The position numbers and the translations under genes were made by a program. This document shows, in pieces, positions 51,409 through 60,214 of a DNA stretch of 64,000 nt. How positions within the stretch are numbered: position 1 is the first letter of the stretch; the number at the start of each line of letters is the position of its first letter. This DNA is from Clostridia bacterium. GTDB lineage: Bacteria; Bacillota; Clostridia; Christensenellales; UBA1242. The notes below the pieces were generated by a model. The model saw only the letters and a program-made list of their open reading frames with translations. It had not been told where the DNA came from and did not search any database. The stretch covers positions 62,001 to 126,000 of the forward strand of contig JAFTMH010000004.1 of NCBI GenBank assembly GCA_017452445.1, in the 5' to 3' direction.

Positions 51409-52112
51409 CATTTTCCTCCAAATCTTCTGTTTCTTTTCGAATAAGCCTTAAGCGCCTTATCGAGTTGTTTTTTGTCAAAGTCTGGCCAACAAACTTTTGT
51501 AAAGTAAAGTTCGCTGTATGCCATTTGAAACAACATAAAGTTTGAAATTCGCATTTCGCCACTTGTTCTGATAAGCAGATCAATATCTGGCGATCCTGCA
51601 GAATACAAATTTTGTTTGATGCTTTCAACATCAACAGATTTATTGCCATTTTCAATCAATTTATTAACTGCCTGCACAATATCATCTCTTCCACCATAAT
51701 TCATTGCCAAATTGACAACAAGTCCGGTGTTGTTTTTTGTTTCTTCCATTGTGCCAACAAGGGCATTTTTTAAATTGTCAGGAAATTTGCTTACATCGCC
51801 CATTGCAACAAACTTGATGTTGTTTTTCTTGAAAAATGCTTTGTTTTCTTCAATCAAATGATAGGCAATGTCAAAAATCGAATCAATCTCTTTTTGAGAT
51901 CTATTCCAATTTTCAGTTGAAAACGCAAAAAACGAAACATATTTGATCTCTTCATATTCCCCAAAAAGACTCATAAGGTTTTTGAGCGCTTTGCCCCCAG
52001 CCTTATGTCCGTCAAGTTTGTTTAAACCCTTTCTGGTCGCCCACCTTCTGTTTCCGTCCATAATCATGGCAACATGTGTTGGCATATTCTCAAATTTTTT
52101 CTTTTTCTGCAT
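51408..52112 (-). CDS. uppS: Undecaprenyl diphosphate synthase
   Basis: 234 residues. AMIMDGNRRWATRKGL has the catalytic Asp, and AMNYGGRDDIVQAV and LLIRTSGEMRISNFMLFQMAYSELYF are the conserved blocks. It builds the lipid carrier for peptidoglycan from farnesyl and isopentenyl diphosphate. It lies between frr and cdsA as is usual. Confidence 0.97.
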   Translation of the reverse strand: MQKKKKFENMPTHVAMIMDGNRRWATRKGLNKLDGHKAGGKALKNLMSLFGEYEEIKYVSFFAFSTENWNRSQKEIDSIFDIAYHLIEENKAFFKKNNIKFVAMGDVSKFPDNLKNALVGTMEETKNNTGLVVNLAMNYGGRDDIVQAVNKLIENGNKSVDVESIKQNLYSAGSPDIDLLIRTSGEMRISNFMLFQMAYSELYFTKVCWPDFDKKQLDKALKAYSKRNRRFGGK

Positions 52113-52136
52113 ATCTACCTTTAAATTGAAACTTGA

Positions 52137-52703
52137 TTAAACCTTCATAACTTCTGCTTCTTTTGATGCAGATTCTTGATCGGCCAAATCAGTATATTTG
52201 TCAATAATTTTTTGAACTTCTTTTTCTGCAACTGCAAATTCGTCTTCAGAAAGTTCGCCATCTTTCTTCAAATCTTTAAGCATGTCAAGTGCATCACGAC
52301 GAGCATTTCTCATTGCAATTTTTGTGTCTTCGCAAATTTTCTTAACATTTTTTACAATTTCTTTTCTTCTTTCTTCTGTAAGCATTGGGAAAACAAGTCT
52401 GATTGTCTTGCCATCATTTGTTGGTGTGATGCCAATGTCTGCCATAGAAATTGCCTTTTCAACATTTTTGATTTGAGATGCGTCCCAAACACTGATGTTG
52501 AGGATTCTTGCTTCAGAAACTGTCACTGTTGCCATTTGCACAATTGGTGTTGGCATGCCATAATATTCGACCATAACCTTATCCAAAATGTGTGGATTTG
52601 CTCTTCCAGCTCTAATAACAAGATATTCGTTTTGTTGATGCGAATATACCTTTTGCAAGTCTTGTTTGCAGGTTTCAAGAATTTCATCTACTAATTCGTT
52701 CAT
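52137..52703 (-). CDS. frr: Ribosome recycling factor
   Basis: 188 residues. It has the three-helix RRF plan with RAGRANPHILDKVMVEYYG and LTEERRKEIVKNVKK. It splits post-termination ribosomes with EF-G. It is first in its operon, with SD AAAGGAG and a promoter at 52733-52761. In many genomes pyrH and tsf precede it; here an unrelated gene does. Confidence 0.97.
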   Translation of the reverse strand: MNELVDEILETCKQDLQKVYSHQQNEYLVIRAGRANPHILDKVMVEYYGMPTPIVQMATVTVSEARILNISVWDASQIKNVEKAISMADIGITPTNDGKTIRLVFPMLTEERRKEIVKNVKKICEDTKIAMRNARRDALDMLKDLKKDGELSEDEFAVAEKEVQKIIDKYTDLADQESASKEAEVMKV

Positions 52704-52732
52704 AAAAGCTCCTTTAAAATATTTACTTGTAT

Positions 52733-52761
52733 AGTATAACTGAAAAGAAACAATTTTGCAA
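52733..52761 (-). promoter_or_regulatory. Sigma-A promoter of frr-uppS-cdsA-rseP
   Basis: Minus strand TTGCAA (52761-52756), 17 bp, TATACT (52738-52733). Confidence 0.7.
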
Positions 52762-52787
52762 ACATTTTAACAAAAGTTAAACGCCCA

Positions 52788-52819
52788 TAAAAAAAGAAAT
52801 TGCCATCTAGGCAATCTCT
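52788..52819 (-). terminator. Intrinsic terminator of the 695-residue gene
   Basis: Minus strand AGAGATTGCC (52819-52810), 5-base loop, GGCAATTTCT (52804-52795), then a T-run. The one G-U pair fits only minus-strand RNA. Confidence 0.8.
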
Positions 52820-52826
52820 CTTTATA

Positions 52827-54914
52827 TTATTTATGTCGTTCAATGCGAATTGTGTTTGCTTGCACATCACTTGCATCATTTCTTTCCACTGCTCTTACAA
52901 GCCCCTTAAGAGGATAAACAAGCGATGGTTTGTCAACTGTGATGGTTCTGTTTACCCCACCAAACAATGTTTCGATTGAAGAGTCACAACCATATTCGCT
53001 GATCAAAGCTTCTTCCAAAGGTTTTGTGATTTCTTCTCTAAACAAATCAGAAATTGCCAAGTGGTCATCAAATTCTTGTTCGAGATACATCATTGTATAG
53101 TTGAACAATTTTTCAACATTTGTAAACTTTTTGCCAACATTAAATCTCTTCTTTTCGTAAGCATCTCTGAGTGTTGTAAGAAGGCTTTCGATTCTGTCTG
53201 CGTTTCTCTTTTCTTCTCTTGTTGAGAAATAACCAACTGACGATCTGTCATATTCAGCAGTGTCAGCAAGTTTAAATCTAGACAAGTGCAAATCGCCGAT
53301 TTCTGTTGTAAGTCTCAAAATTGACTGTTTGTCTTTGACAACACTTCTCCAATCTGTGTTTTTTCCAATCAAACGGATAACTCTTCTTACTTCGCTTTCG
53401 CCTGCTCTTTCTCTTGCATGTTTTTGTCTGATAAGTGCAACAATTTCGTTTTCAACTTGCATGTTGCCATCAAAGAACAATTCTACAAATTTTGAAAGTC
53501 GTTGTGCATCGCTCATCTTGTCAACATCAAGGTCATTAAGCAATTCGAGATTGTTGAGTTTTGCAAAAATTTCATCTGGGTTAAATTCGACATTGCTTGC
53601 AAACAAAGTCTTTCCAAACTTCAAGAAAACCTCAAGTTTTGCATTGTCAGGATTTTCTTTGTCATGATCTGAAATAAGTTGCAACAAATATGACAATTTG
53701 CTTGTGCTCATTGCCAAGAAATAGTGGTTTTCTTTAATATATTTTGCCACCTTTTCTGGTGTTGTATAACTTTCAAGCAAAGCAATGTTTTCTGCTGCAT
53801 AGTTTTTGATAATATGGTCTGTTGCATCAATTTTTGCCATGTCAGACAACTTCATACCACTCAAAATGCTCAAACTTACAGGGTTGTTGATCATGCTTCT
53901 AAATGCACCTCTGTAAACTTCTTGCTTTTCTGGTGGCATTTGATTGAAGATGCCAAGCAAAAGACTTTCTTTTTTCTTCATGTCAGACACATTCATTGTA
54001 AGAAGTGTCGAATTGTCTTTGATCCAACTTCTCAAAATTTGAACTTTTGCGTCAAATCTTGTCATTGTTGTTTGTGGATTTTCTGCCAATGCTCTTTGAT
54101 AAACTTCTTCAATTTGTTCTTTTGGAACTCTTGTGCAAACATAGGCAAATGCCTTTTTCAATCTTTCCGGTTTTGCCATAAAGAGAGATGGATTTACTTT
54201 CAAAATGTTTTCAATTTCAACTGAAACTCTTTTTTCTCTTGGAAGAAAGTCGTTTTCGGTGTGAACTGTTCTAAACAAATAACTTCCTCTCGCCTCTTCC
54301 GAACTTACAATGGTCAAACCCAAAAGTTCTTGATAAATTGCTGAGATGTTTGTCGAATAGCATTTTGATGCCAAAGAAGAACATTTTTCAAACAATTCGT
54401 TTGTCTCTTCTCTCGACAATCTCAAAGTGCTGCGCAAAGCGTGGTAAATCGCCAAAAATTGTCTTGCTTCGCATCTGTCATCTTTGACACCATTTTGATA
54501 ATCATCTCTCAAATTGGCATTTGTCAAAACAGTTGCATAAATGATTTTGTAAGGATTAATACCCATTTCTGTTGTTTGTCCAAAAAATCCATCACCCTCT
54601 GTGCGCAATCTATAATATGTTGCTCGTGGCGATTCTTCATCAGAAAAACTGTCATAATCAAGTCTAGAAAGCAAAAGTTTGCCAACCTTGTTTTTAAGTT
54701 TTTCATTGACAAGCAAATTGCCTTCTGCATCTATTTTGTCGGCAAATTGTTCGCAAGCAGGTCCAACGGCTTGCAAAATTGCAACAAGTCGTTCTCTATC
54801 TCTTGTTGATCTGATTTTTGTGTCAAGTTGTTGTTGAATATAACTCTCTGACAAACCAAAAAGTTTTTGAAGTTGTTCAACGACTTCTTGTTGATTCCAT
54901 GTCAAATCTACCAT
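52827..54914 (-). CDS. Large helical protein with mTERF-like repeat motifs
   Basis: 695 residues, soluble, mostly helical, unknown function. A central region carries repeats similar to those of the proteins at 7876-8997. They are at about 236-260 (ILKVNPSLFMAKPERLKKAF), 275-297 (ALAENPQTTMTRFDAKVQIL), 298-315 (IKDNSTLLTMNVSDMKKK), 339-362 (SMINNPVSLSILSGMKLSDM) and 392-412 (YIKENHYFLAMSTSKLSYL). The N-terminal 200 and the C-terminal 280 residues have no clear motif; both are rich in charged helices. The last 70 contain VDKPSLVYPLKGLVRAVERN. It is monocistronic, with a strong promoter, SD (AAGGGGG) and terminator. A nucleic-acid-binding role is inferred from the repeats. Confidence 0.7.
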   Translation of the reverse strand: MVDLTWNQQEVVEQLQKLFGLSESYIQQQLDTKIRSTRDRERLVAILQAVGPACEQFADKIDAEGNLLVNEKLKNKVGKLLLSRLDYDSFSDEESPRATYYRLRTEGDGFFGQTTEMGINPYKIIYATVLTNANLRDDYQNGVKDDRCEARQFLAIYHALRSTLRLSREETNELFEKCSSLASKCYSTNISAIYQELLGLTIVSSEEARGSYLFRTVHTENDFLPREKRVSVEIENILKVNPSLFMAKPERLKKAFAYVCTRVPKEQIEEVYQRALAENPQTTMTRFDAKVQILRSWIKDNSTLLTMNVSDMKKKESLLLGIFNQMPPEKQEVYRGAFRSMINNPVSLSILSGMKLSDMAKIDATDHIIKNYAAENIALLESYTTPEKVAKYIKENHYFLAMSTSKLSYLLQLISDHDKENPDNAKLEVFLKFGKTLFASNVEFNPDEIFAKLNNLELLNDLDVDKMSDAQRLSKFVELFFDGNMQVENEIVALIRQKHARERAGESEVRRVIRLIGKNTDWRSVVKDKQSILRLTTEIGDLHLSRFKLADTAEYDRSSVGYFSTREEKRNADRIESLLTTLRDAYEKKRFNVGKKFTNVEKLFNYTMMYLEQEFDDHLAISDLFREEITKPLEEALISEYGCDSSIETLFGGVNRTITVDKPSLVYPLKGLVRAVERNDASDVQANTIRIERHK

Positions 54915-54937
54915 AAAATCCCCCTTTCCATAACATT

Positions 54938-54966
54938 ATTTTATCAAATATTGATAAATAAGTCAA
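54938..54966 (-). promoter_or_regulatory. Sigma-A promoter of the 695-residue gene
   Basis: Minus strand TTGACT (54966-54961), 17 bp, TAAAAT (54943-54938) with TGA before the -10. Confidence 0.75.
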
Positions 54967-54998
54967 TATCGAATCGTTTTTTGCAAGCATTTTTCGAC

Positions 54999-55026
54999 AA
55001 AAAAAACACACCCAAACTGAGTGTGC
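54999..55026 (-). terminator. Intrinsic terminator of rpsB-tsf
   Basis: Minus strand CACACTC (55025-55019), 5-base loop, GGGTGTG (55013-55007), then a run of T. Confidence 0.85.
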
Positions 55027-55044
55027 TTTTGTTTGTTATGGAAA

Positions 55045-55698
55045 TTAGTTTCCAGCCATTTGTTTTGCAACTTCTGCAGCCAAATCGTCGTTTCTCTTTT
55101 CCATTCCTTCGCCAAGTTCATAACGAACGAATCTTCTAACAGAAATCTTTTCTCCGATTTTAAGTGTAGCTTCTGTCAAAACATCTTTGATTGTTTTGCT
55201 TGAATCTTTAACAAATGCTTGGTTCAAAAGGCAAACATCTTCATAGTATTTTTTAACTCTGCCTTCAACCATCTTGTCAACGATTGCAGCTGGCTTTCCT
55301 TCGTTGAGTGCTTGAGCTCTCAAAATTTCTTTTTCTTTTTCGAGTTCTGTAGCATCAACTTCGTCTTCCTTAACATATTTTGGATTTGCAGCAGCGATTT
55401 GCATAGCAATATCCTTTACCAAGTTTTGGAAATCGTCACTCTTAGCAACGAAGTCTGTTTCGCAGTTAACTTCTACCAAAACGCCGATTCTTCCACCCAT
55501 ATGGATGTATGAAGCAACCAAACCTTCTGAAGCAATTCTTCCTTGCTTTTTGTCAACAGCTTTAAGTCCTCTTTCTCTCAAAAGAGTGATAGCCTTTTCA
55601 AAATCTCCGTTTGCATCAGTAAGTGCCTTTTTGCATTCCATCATACCAACGCCTGTTTGTGCTCTAAGTTTAGCAACATCTTGTGCAGTAAAACTCAT
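55045..55698 (-). CDS. tsf: Elongation factor Ts
   Basis: 217 residues, shorter than the 280-300 of most Firmicutes and close to the compact single-core forms. The UBA-like N-terminus has [30 protein letters not shown] and then [38 protein letters not shown]. It ends with [17 protein letters not shown]. It recharges EF-Tu with GTP. It follows rpsB by 54 bp, with SD AAAGGAG. Confidence 0.95.
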   Translation of the reverse strand: MSFTAQDVAKLRAQTGVGMMECKKALTDANGDFEKAITLLRERGLKAVDKKQGRIASEGLVASYIHMGGRIGVLVEVNCETDFVAKSDDFQNLVKDIAMQIAAANPKYVKEDEVDATELEKEKEILRAQALNEGKPAAIVDKMVEGRVKKYYEDVCLLNQAFVKDSSKTIKDVLTEATLKIGEKISVRRFVRYELGEGMEKRNDDLAAEVAKQMAGN

Positions 55699-55752
55699 AA
55701 TAAATTCTCCTTTTTAATTTTTGTTTTTCAAAATTGTGAAAATTGTATAGAT

Positions 55753-56628
55753 TTATTCAGCATCTGTTGTTTCAGCAGCAGCTTCTTCTGCCTTAACTTC
55801 TTTCTTTGCAGCAGGCTTTTTTCTTGGTTTTTTTGCTGCTTTCTTTTCTTCGCCAGCTTCTGCCATTTCTACTGAAGGTTTAGCTTGTTCGAGCAAACTT
55901 TTAAGGTCTACTTCTTCTTCAACTTCTTCTTCCTTAGTCATAGAAACGCCTTCTCTAGCTTCGATAACTGCATCAGCAATAGCGCTTGCAATGAGTTTAA
56001 CTGAACGGATAGCATCGTCATTTCCTGGAATTACGATGTCAACGCCTGATGGATCACAGTTTGTGTCTACCAAACTTACAACTGGAACATTCAAGATTCC
56101 TGCTTCGTGAACACAAATCTTTTCATTTGTTGGGTCAACAACAAAGATAACGCCTGGCATTTCTCTCATATCTTTGATTCCGCCAAGGTTCTTTTCCAAT
56201 TTGTCTCTTTCTTGTTTAAGAAGAGCAACTTCTTTCTTTGGAAGCAAATCGAATTCTCCAACTTTTTCCATTTGGTTGAGTTTGTTGAGTCTTTCGATAC
56301 TGTTTCTGATTGTCTTGAAGTTTGTGAGTGTACCACCCAACCAACGAGTGTTGATGTAATACATTCCACATCTTTCTGCTTCTTCCTTAACAGCTTCTTG
56401 AGCTTGTTTCTTTGTTCCTACAAAAAGAACGCTTTTTCCGCTAGCTACGATATCACGAACAAATGTATAAGCTTTGTCCACTTGTTCTGATGTTACTTCC
56501 AAATTGATGATATGAATGTCACCTCTAGCAGTAAAGATGTATTCTTTCATCTTTGGATTCCACTTTCTTGGTTGGTGACCGAAATGAACACCAGCTTCCA
56601 AAAGTTGTTTCATTGAAATAACTGACAT
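55753..56628 (-). CDS. rpsB: 30S ribosomal protein S2
   Basis: 291 residues. It starts [19 protein letters not shown] and has [12 protein letters not shown] and the family's [17 protein letters not shown]. The last 50 residues are a Lys/Ala/Glu-rich extension ([15 protein letters not shown]), longer than usual. The start at 56628 has an SD (AGGAGG); the open frame upstream is leader sequence. Confidence 0.96.
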   Translation of the reverse strand: MSVISMKQLLEAGVHFGHQPRKWNPKMKEYIFTARGDIHIINLEVTSEQVDKAYTFVRDIVASGKSVLFVGTKKQAQEAVKEEAERCGMYYINTRWLGGTLTNFKTIRNSIERLNKLNQMEKVGEFDLLPKKEVALLKQERDKLEKNLGGIKDMREMPGVIFVVDPTNEKICVHEAGILNVPVVSLVDTNCDPSGVDIVIPGNDDAIRSVKLIASAIADAVIEAREGVSMTKEEEVEEEVDLKSLLEQAKPSVEMAEAGEEKKAAKKPRKKPAAKKEVKAEEAAAETTDAE

Positions 56629-56800
56629 AATTTTTTCCCTCCTGTTTTTTGTCGTCCCCGTGCTTCCTCTTTCAATGCAACCCAAGATAGCAATCTTTTA
56701 CACTCAATCAAATTCATAAAAATACCAAAAACTCAAACGATTGAATGCGTTCAGGCAACAGCTGTTGAAATCTGCGCCGGGTGTTTATTTGTCCAATGAC
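56629..56800 (-). promoter_or_regulatory. Long structured leader of rpsB (S2 leader candidate)
   Basis: About 170 nt lie between the predicted start and the ATG. The leader holds ACACCCGGCGCAGATTTC, the palindrome CAACAGCTGTTG and a region (TTGAATGCGTTC on the plus strand) with pairing potential. It is richer in GC than its surroundings. Ribosomal protein S2 leaders that bind S2 exist in bacteria; the match here is by position and structure only. Confidence 0.5.
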
Positions 56801-56806
56801 TTTGAG

Positions 56807-56835
56807 AGTATAACACAACACTTTCAAAAAATCAA
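56807..56835 (-). promoter_or_regulatory. Sigma-A promoter of rpsB-tsf
   Basis: Minus strand TTGATT (56835-56830), 17 bp, TATACT (56812-56807); the start is near 56800. Confidence 0.7.
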
Positions 56836-56960
56836 GCGATTTGTCACATTTTATATATAAATATTATTGGGCAGTCAAACAAGTTTTCAATAATAAAGTC
56901 CACCAACTCCGACTTTGCCTTTCTTTGTTGTGCAAACAAAAATGTCTTTCTATATTTAAA

Positions 56961-56987
56961 AAACAAAAAAGGACACATTGTGTCCTA
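56961..56987 (-). terminator. Intrinsic terminator containing the rlmH stop codon
   Basis: Minus strand AGGACAC (56986-56980), loop AAT, GTGTCCT (56976-56970), then a T-run. The TAG stop (56987-56985) overlaps the first arm. Confidence 0.8.
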
Positions 56988-57443
56988 TTTGTGATAAGAT
57001 TTTCCGTTTATGATTGTGAAAGCACGATAAACTTGTTCCAAAAGCATAATCCTAAACAAATTGTGAGGAAAAGTCATAAGCGAAAACGAAATCTTTTCGT
57101 TTGCCACAGCCCTAACCTTTTCGCTCACCCCATAAGAGCCCCCAATCACAAAGTTTATTGTGCTTGTTTCGAGCGACAAACTGTTCAACTTTTCGGCCAA
57201 TGCTTCGCTAGAGAGTTGTTTGCTTTTTATGTCGCACAAAATGGTGTAACCCTTCAATTTCTTCAAAATTTCTTCGCCCTCTTTTTCAAGGATAATTGCA
57301 GGGTTTTCAAGTTGGTTTTGTTCTTTGATTTCAATGACATTAAGTTTGCAAAATGCTGACAATCTTTTGAGATATTCGCTTTGCTCATCTTTTGAAAATT
57401 TTTCTTTGAGATTGCCGACACAAATGATGTTTATTGTTATCAT
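56985..57443 (-). CDS. rlmH: 23S rRNA pseudouridine-1915 N3-methyltransferase RlmH
   Basis: 152 residues, a SPOUT methyltransferase. It has INFVIGGSYGVSEKVRAVAN and closes with FRIMLLEQVYRAFTIINGKSYHK, the family's C-terminal signature. The start MITINIICVGNLKEKF at 57443 overlaps the upstream protease gene (ATGA) and has the SD GGGGG. Confidence 0.95.
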   Translation of the reverse strand: MITINIICVGNLKEKFSKDEQSEYLKRLSAFCKLNVIEIKEQNQLENPAIILEKEGEEILKKLKGYTILCDIKSKQLSSEALAEKLNSLSLETSTINFVIGGSYGVSEKVRAVANEKISFSLMTFPHNLFRIMLLEQVYRAFTIINGKSYHK

Positions 57444-58573
57444 AACAACCCCCAAATAAACGACAGCAAAGTCATAATCGCACCAAGTGCAATCGAGCCC
57501 CAATAGAACACTTTTGCATTTGCCGACATCTTAAATTTTTTGTCTTTTTCTTCAATCGCTTTTGCTTCTTTGAAAATATTTGCAAGGTTTTTGTTGACAA
57601 AATCATTAAAATCCTTTGCGTCAATTCTCAAAATTTCATCATCTTCCCCTTTGTCTTTTTTGATGTTGTCAATTTCGTGGAAGAATGATTCTCTAAGTGC
57701 GATTGACGCCATCTGTTTTTGCTTTTTTACAAAACTGTTTGTAAAGGTTTCTCTAAACATATAACCCACCAGCAAATGCACTGCATACATAAGCAAAACA
57801 AGCAACAAGAAAAACACAACAAAACCAATCAAAGGATTTGATTGCATAAACTTGCTAAACAACCCAAAAATGTTGCCCACAGACCAACCCATAGAGCGAG
57901 ACCATGACAAGAAAACACTTAAGAAGTTGTTCATAAAATGCACAATGATTGATGGCCAAATCGAACCACAACCACAACAGATATGTCCAAGCAACAACCC
58001 AATCAAAATAGCATAACCACATTGTTCGATGTTCATATGCAAAAGCCCAAACAAAACAGAAGTGATCACAATGCTTTTTCTAAGTCCAAAGAAAGAATTT
58101 CCATTGAGCACCAAACCACGATGCAGAGTTTCTTCGCAGATTGCAGGCAAAACTGCAGTGCAGATTACCCCCAAAAGAAGTCCCCACCAAGTGCCAGGGA
58201 TTTCCGAAGCAGCGCCATGCTTGTATCCAAACAACGAAATAAACGAATTGAAAAAGGTTGAAAAATAAATGTTCAAGAAAAACACTACAAAACCAAGCAC
58301 AAAACTTGCAACAATGATTTTTGAAGATGTTTTTTTGTAAGAACAAAATCTAAAAACTTCTCTGTTTGGCGCTTTTGTCAAGCATTTAAGCATAATCAAC
58401 GGCAACAAAAAACACAGTCCAACTTGTGTAACGACGCTCAAAACATAACTGCCTGCCTTACCCATAAAAGCAAACAAACCAAAACCAGAGCAAATTCGCA
58501 AAACACAAAGTCCAACCACAACGATAAAATATATTAAGTTGGTGTAAAGATTAACTTTTTTTTCTTCGACCAT
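57440..58573 (-). CDS. CPBP family intramembrane protease
   Basis: 377 residues, about eight membrane helices. The CPBP motifs are present: ICEETLHRGLVL (E-E-x-x-x-R), SVLFGLLHMN (F-x-x-x-H) and VHFMNNF (H-x-x-x-N/D). A cytoplasmic tail (about 280-355) is charged, followed by a last helix. Such glutamic proteases may cleave peptides or prenylated substrates; the target is unknown. It follows a second CPBP gene and overlaps rlmH. The SD is GGGG. Confidence 0.88.
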   Translation of the reverse strand: MVEEKKVNLYTNLIYFIVVVGLCVLRICSGFGLFAFMGKAGSYVLSVVTQVGLCFLLPLIMLKCLTKAPNREVFRFCSYKKTSSKIIVASFVLGFVVFFLNIYFSTFFNSFISLFGYKHGAASEIPGTWWGLLLGVICTAVLPAICEETLHRGLVLNGNSFFGLRKSIVITSVLFGLLHMNIEQCGYAILIGLLLGHICCGCGSIWPSIIVHFMNNFLSVFLSWSRSMGWSVGNIFGLFSKFMQSNPLIGFVVFFLLLVLLMYAVHLLVGYMFRETFTNSFVKKQKQMASIALRESFFHEIDNIKKDKGEDDEILRIDAKDFNDFVNKNLANIFKEAKAIEEKDKKFKMSANAKVFYWGSIALGAIMTLLSFIWGLL

Positions 58574-58617
58574 TATTTCCCCAACAATAATATTTTAGTT
58601 TTTCAGTCAGCTGATTA

Positions 58618-59646
58618 TTACAACAAATTGACAATCAAAAATGCAAGCGCAACAAGACCACCCAATGCCATAGTGATTGGCATTTTGCCGATTTTGAAAG
58701 GTTCGGTTTGATAGCATTCGCCTTCTTTTTCCACTTCAACTTTTTCTTGTTTTTTAAGGAAAAATCTGTCAATAACATAAAACAACGCACCAGTTGCAAC
58801 TGCCAACAAAATGGCAATGATTATCAACCACCAAGGCATGTTTGCAAGTGGCAAGTTGATGTAACCATTAAGTTGCAAGAAACTGATGATGATTGTCATA
58901 AAGTTGTTTGCCATGTGCATTAAGATTGGATAAAGCAAGTTGTTTGTGCGATGCATAAGCACACTCAAAACGCAACCCAAAATGAATGGATAGATAAATT
59001 GTTGAATACTTTGATGCATAAGAGCAAACAAAAGGCCATTCAAAAGCACACTTGCAAGAGCAGAAAATCTTTCTTTCATGCCTTGGAAAATGATACCTCT
59101 AAACAACAATTCTTCGCAAATTGCAGGCAAAACACCGGCAATCAAAAGGTTTACAAAAAGCCAACCAACTGTGTTGAGTGGCAAACCAAGCGAGTCAGAA
59201 ACAATACCCATGCTGCTAAACATTGCCCCAAAAGCACCTTCGATAAGGAAAATAAAGCCCCAAACAGCGGCAATACCTGCCCCTACAGAAACCAAAGCAA
59301 TTGTTGGTTTTGCTTTTTTGAAACTTACATTGCAAGCAGAAAATTTGATACGGTTGATTTTTGAATAAGCAACATAAATCAAGAAAAATACAAGTTGTGT
59401 CAAAATCATGTATGGCACGCTAAACCACACATAATTTGCAAACATATAACTAATGACATTTTCGCCTTCTGGCACAATCATTCCGTTGCCTTCGGCAATA
59501 GAAATAGAAATGTAACAAAACAACAAGCCAACAGCAAGTGGCAAAAGCAAAGCATAAAGATAAACATTGCCAGCATCTTTGTTGGTATAAAAATTGCGTT
59601 TTGCAACGACTTTTTTAAGATTTTCATTTACTTGTGAGTTTTTCAT
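58618..59646 (-). CDS. CPBP family intramembrane protease, second copy
   Basis: 342 residues with about eight helices. Motifs: AICEELLFRGIIFQ, LLFALMHQSIQQF and LMHMANNFMT. It has the same plan as the next gene, including a charged cytoplasmic tail (FLKKQEKVEVEKEGECY) and a final helix, so the two are likely an old tandem duplication. The start at 59646 is predicted because the promoter's +1 falls there; there is no SD. An ATG at 59655 would overlap the -10 box. Confidence 0.85.
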   Translation of the reverse strand: MKNSQVNENLKKVVAKRNFYTNKDAGNVYLYALLLPLAVGLLFCYISISIAEGNGMIVPEGENVISYMFANYVWFSVPYMILTQLVFFLIYVAYSKINRIKFSACNVSFKKAKPTIALVSVGAGIAAVWGFIFLIEGAFGAMFSSMGIVSDSLGLPLNTVGWLFVNLLIAGVLPAICEELLFRGIIFQGMKERFSALASVLLNGLLFALMHQSIQQFIYPFILGCVLSVLMHRTNNLLYPILMHMANNFMTIIISFLQLNGYINLPLANMPWWLIIIAILLAVATGALFYVIDRFFLKKQEKVEVEKEGECYQTEPFKIGKMPITMALGGLVALAFLIVNLL

Positions 59647-59653
59647 GTCAAAC

Positions 59654-59682
59654 ATAATATCACAAATTTGCAAAAAAGACAA
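59654..59682 (-). promoter_or_regulatory. Promoter of the CPBP operon predicting a leaderless mRNA
   Basis: Minus strand TTGTCT (59682-59677), 17 bp, TATTAT (59659-59654) with TGA before it. +1 falls at 59647, one base before the ATG at 59646. Confidence 0.6.
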
Positions 59683-59691
59683 ACAATATGC

Positions 59692-59720
59692 TAGACAAAA
59701 CAAACTTTTTTATATAAAAT
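59692..59720 (+). promoter_or_regulatory. Promoter of tadA predicting a leaderless mRNA
   Basis: TAGACA (59692-59697), 17 bp, TAAAAT (59715-59720). Six bases then separate the -10 from the ATG at 59727, so +1 is the A of ATG. It is back to back with the CPBP promoter. Confidence 0.6.
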
Positions 59721-59726
59721 AAAAGC

Positions 59727-60179
59727 ATGAACGAATTTATGAAAATGGCAATCGAGCAAGCTCAAATTGCTCTCAAAAAAGAAGAAGTCCCTATCGGTGC
59801 AGTCATTGTCAAAGACGGCAAAGTCATTTCTCGTGGCTTCAACAAGCGAGAAAAAAGCAAAAACGCCCTTATGCATGCCGAAATCGTGGCAATAAACAAA
59901 GCGTGCAAAAAACTCAAAGATTGGCGACTTGAAAATTGCGAAATGTATGTCACTCTCGAACCATGCCCTATGTGTGCCGGTGCAATTTTGAATGCCCGCA
60001 TAAGCAAAGTGTTTTATGGAGCAAAAGACAAAACTTCAAACGACAACATCTTTGAAACCATTGTCAACAGCCAACGCCTCAACCACAACTGCGAATATCA
60101 ACAACTCGAAGAAGCAGAAACCGAATGCGCAAAACTGCTTACTACATTCTTTCAGGCAAAACGCAAAAACAAAAAATAA
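59727..60179 (+). CDS. tadA: tRNA-specific adenosine deaminase TadA
   Basis: 150 residues. The zinc and catalytic sites are complete: MHAEIVAINKA (H-A-E) and TLEPCPMCAGAILNARI (P-C-x-x-C). It converts A34 to inosine in tRNA-Arg(ACG). The start MNEFMKMAIEQAQIALKKEE is the family's usual one. There is no SD and the promoter predicts a leaderless mRNA. It ends at a bidirectional terminator. Confidence 0.95.
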   Translation: MNEFMKMAIEQAQIALKKEEVPIGAVIVKDGKVISRGFNKREKSKNALMHAEIVAINKACKKLKDWRLENCEMYVTLEPCPMCAGAILNARISKVFYGAKDKTSNDNIFETIVNSQRLNHNCEYQQLEEAETECAKLLTTFFQAKRKNKK

Positions 60180-60207
60180 AAGAAAGGCAAATCACCTTTC
60201 TTTTTTT
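60178..60207. terminator. Bidirectional terminator between tadA and the SHOCT gene
   Basis: AAAAGAAAGG (60178-60187), 7-base loop, CCTTTCTTTT (60195-60204), with A and T runs. Confidence 0.85.
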
Positions 60208-60214
60208 ATGATTT

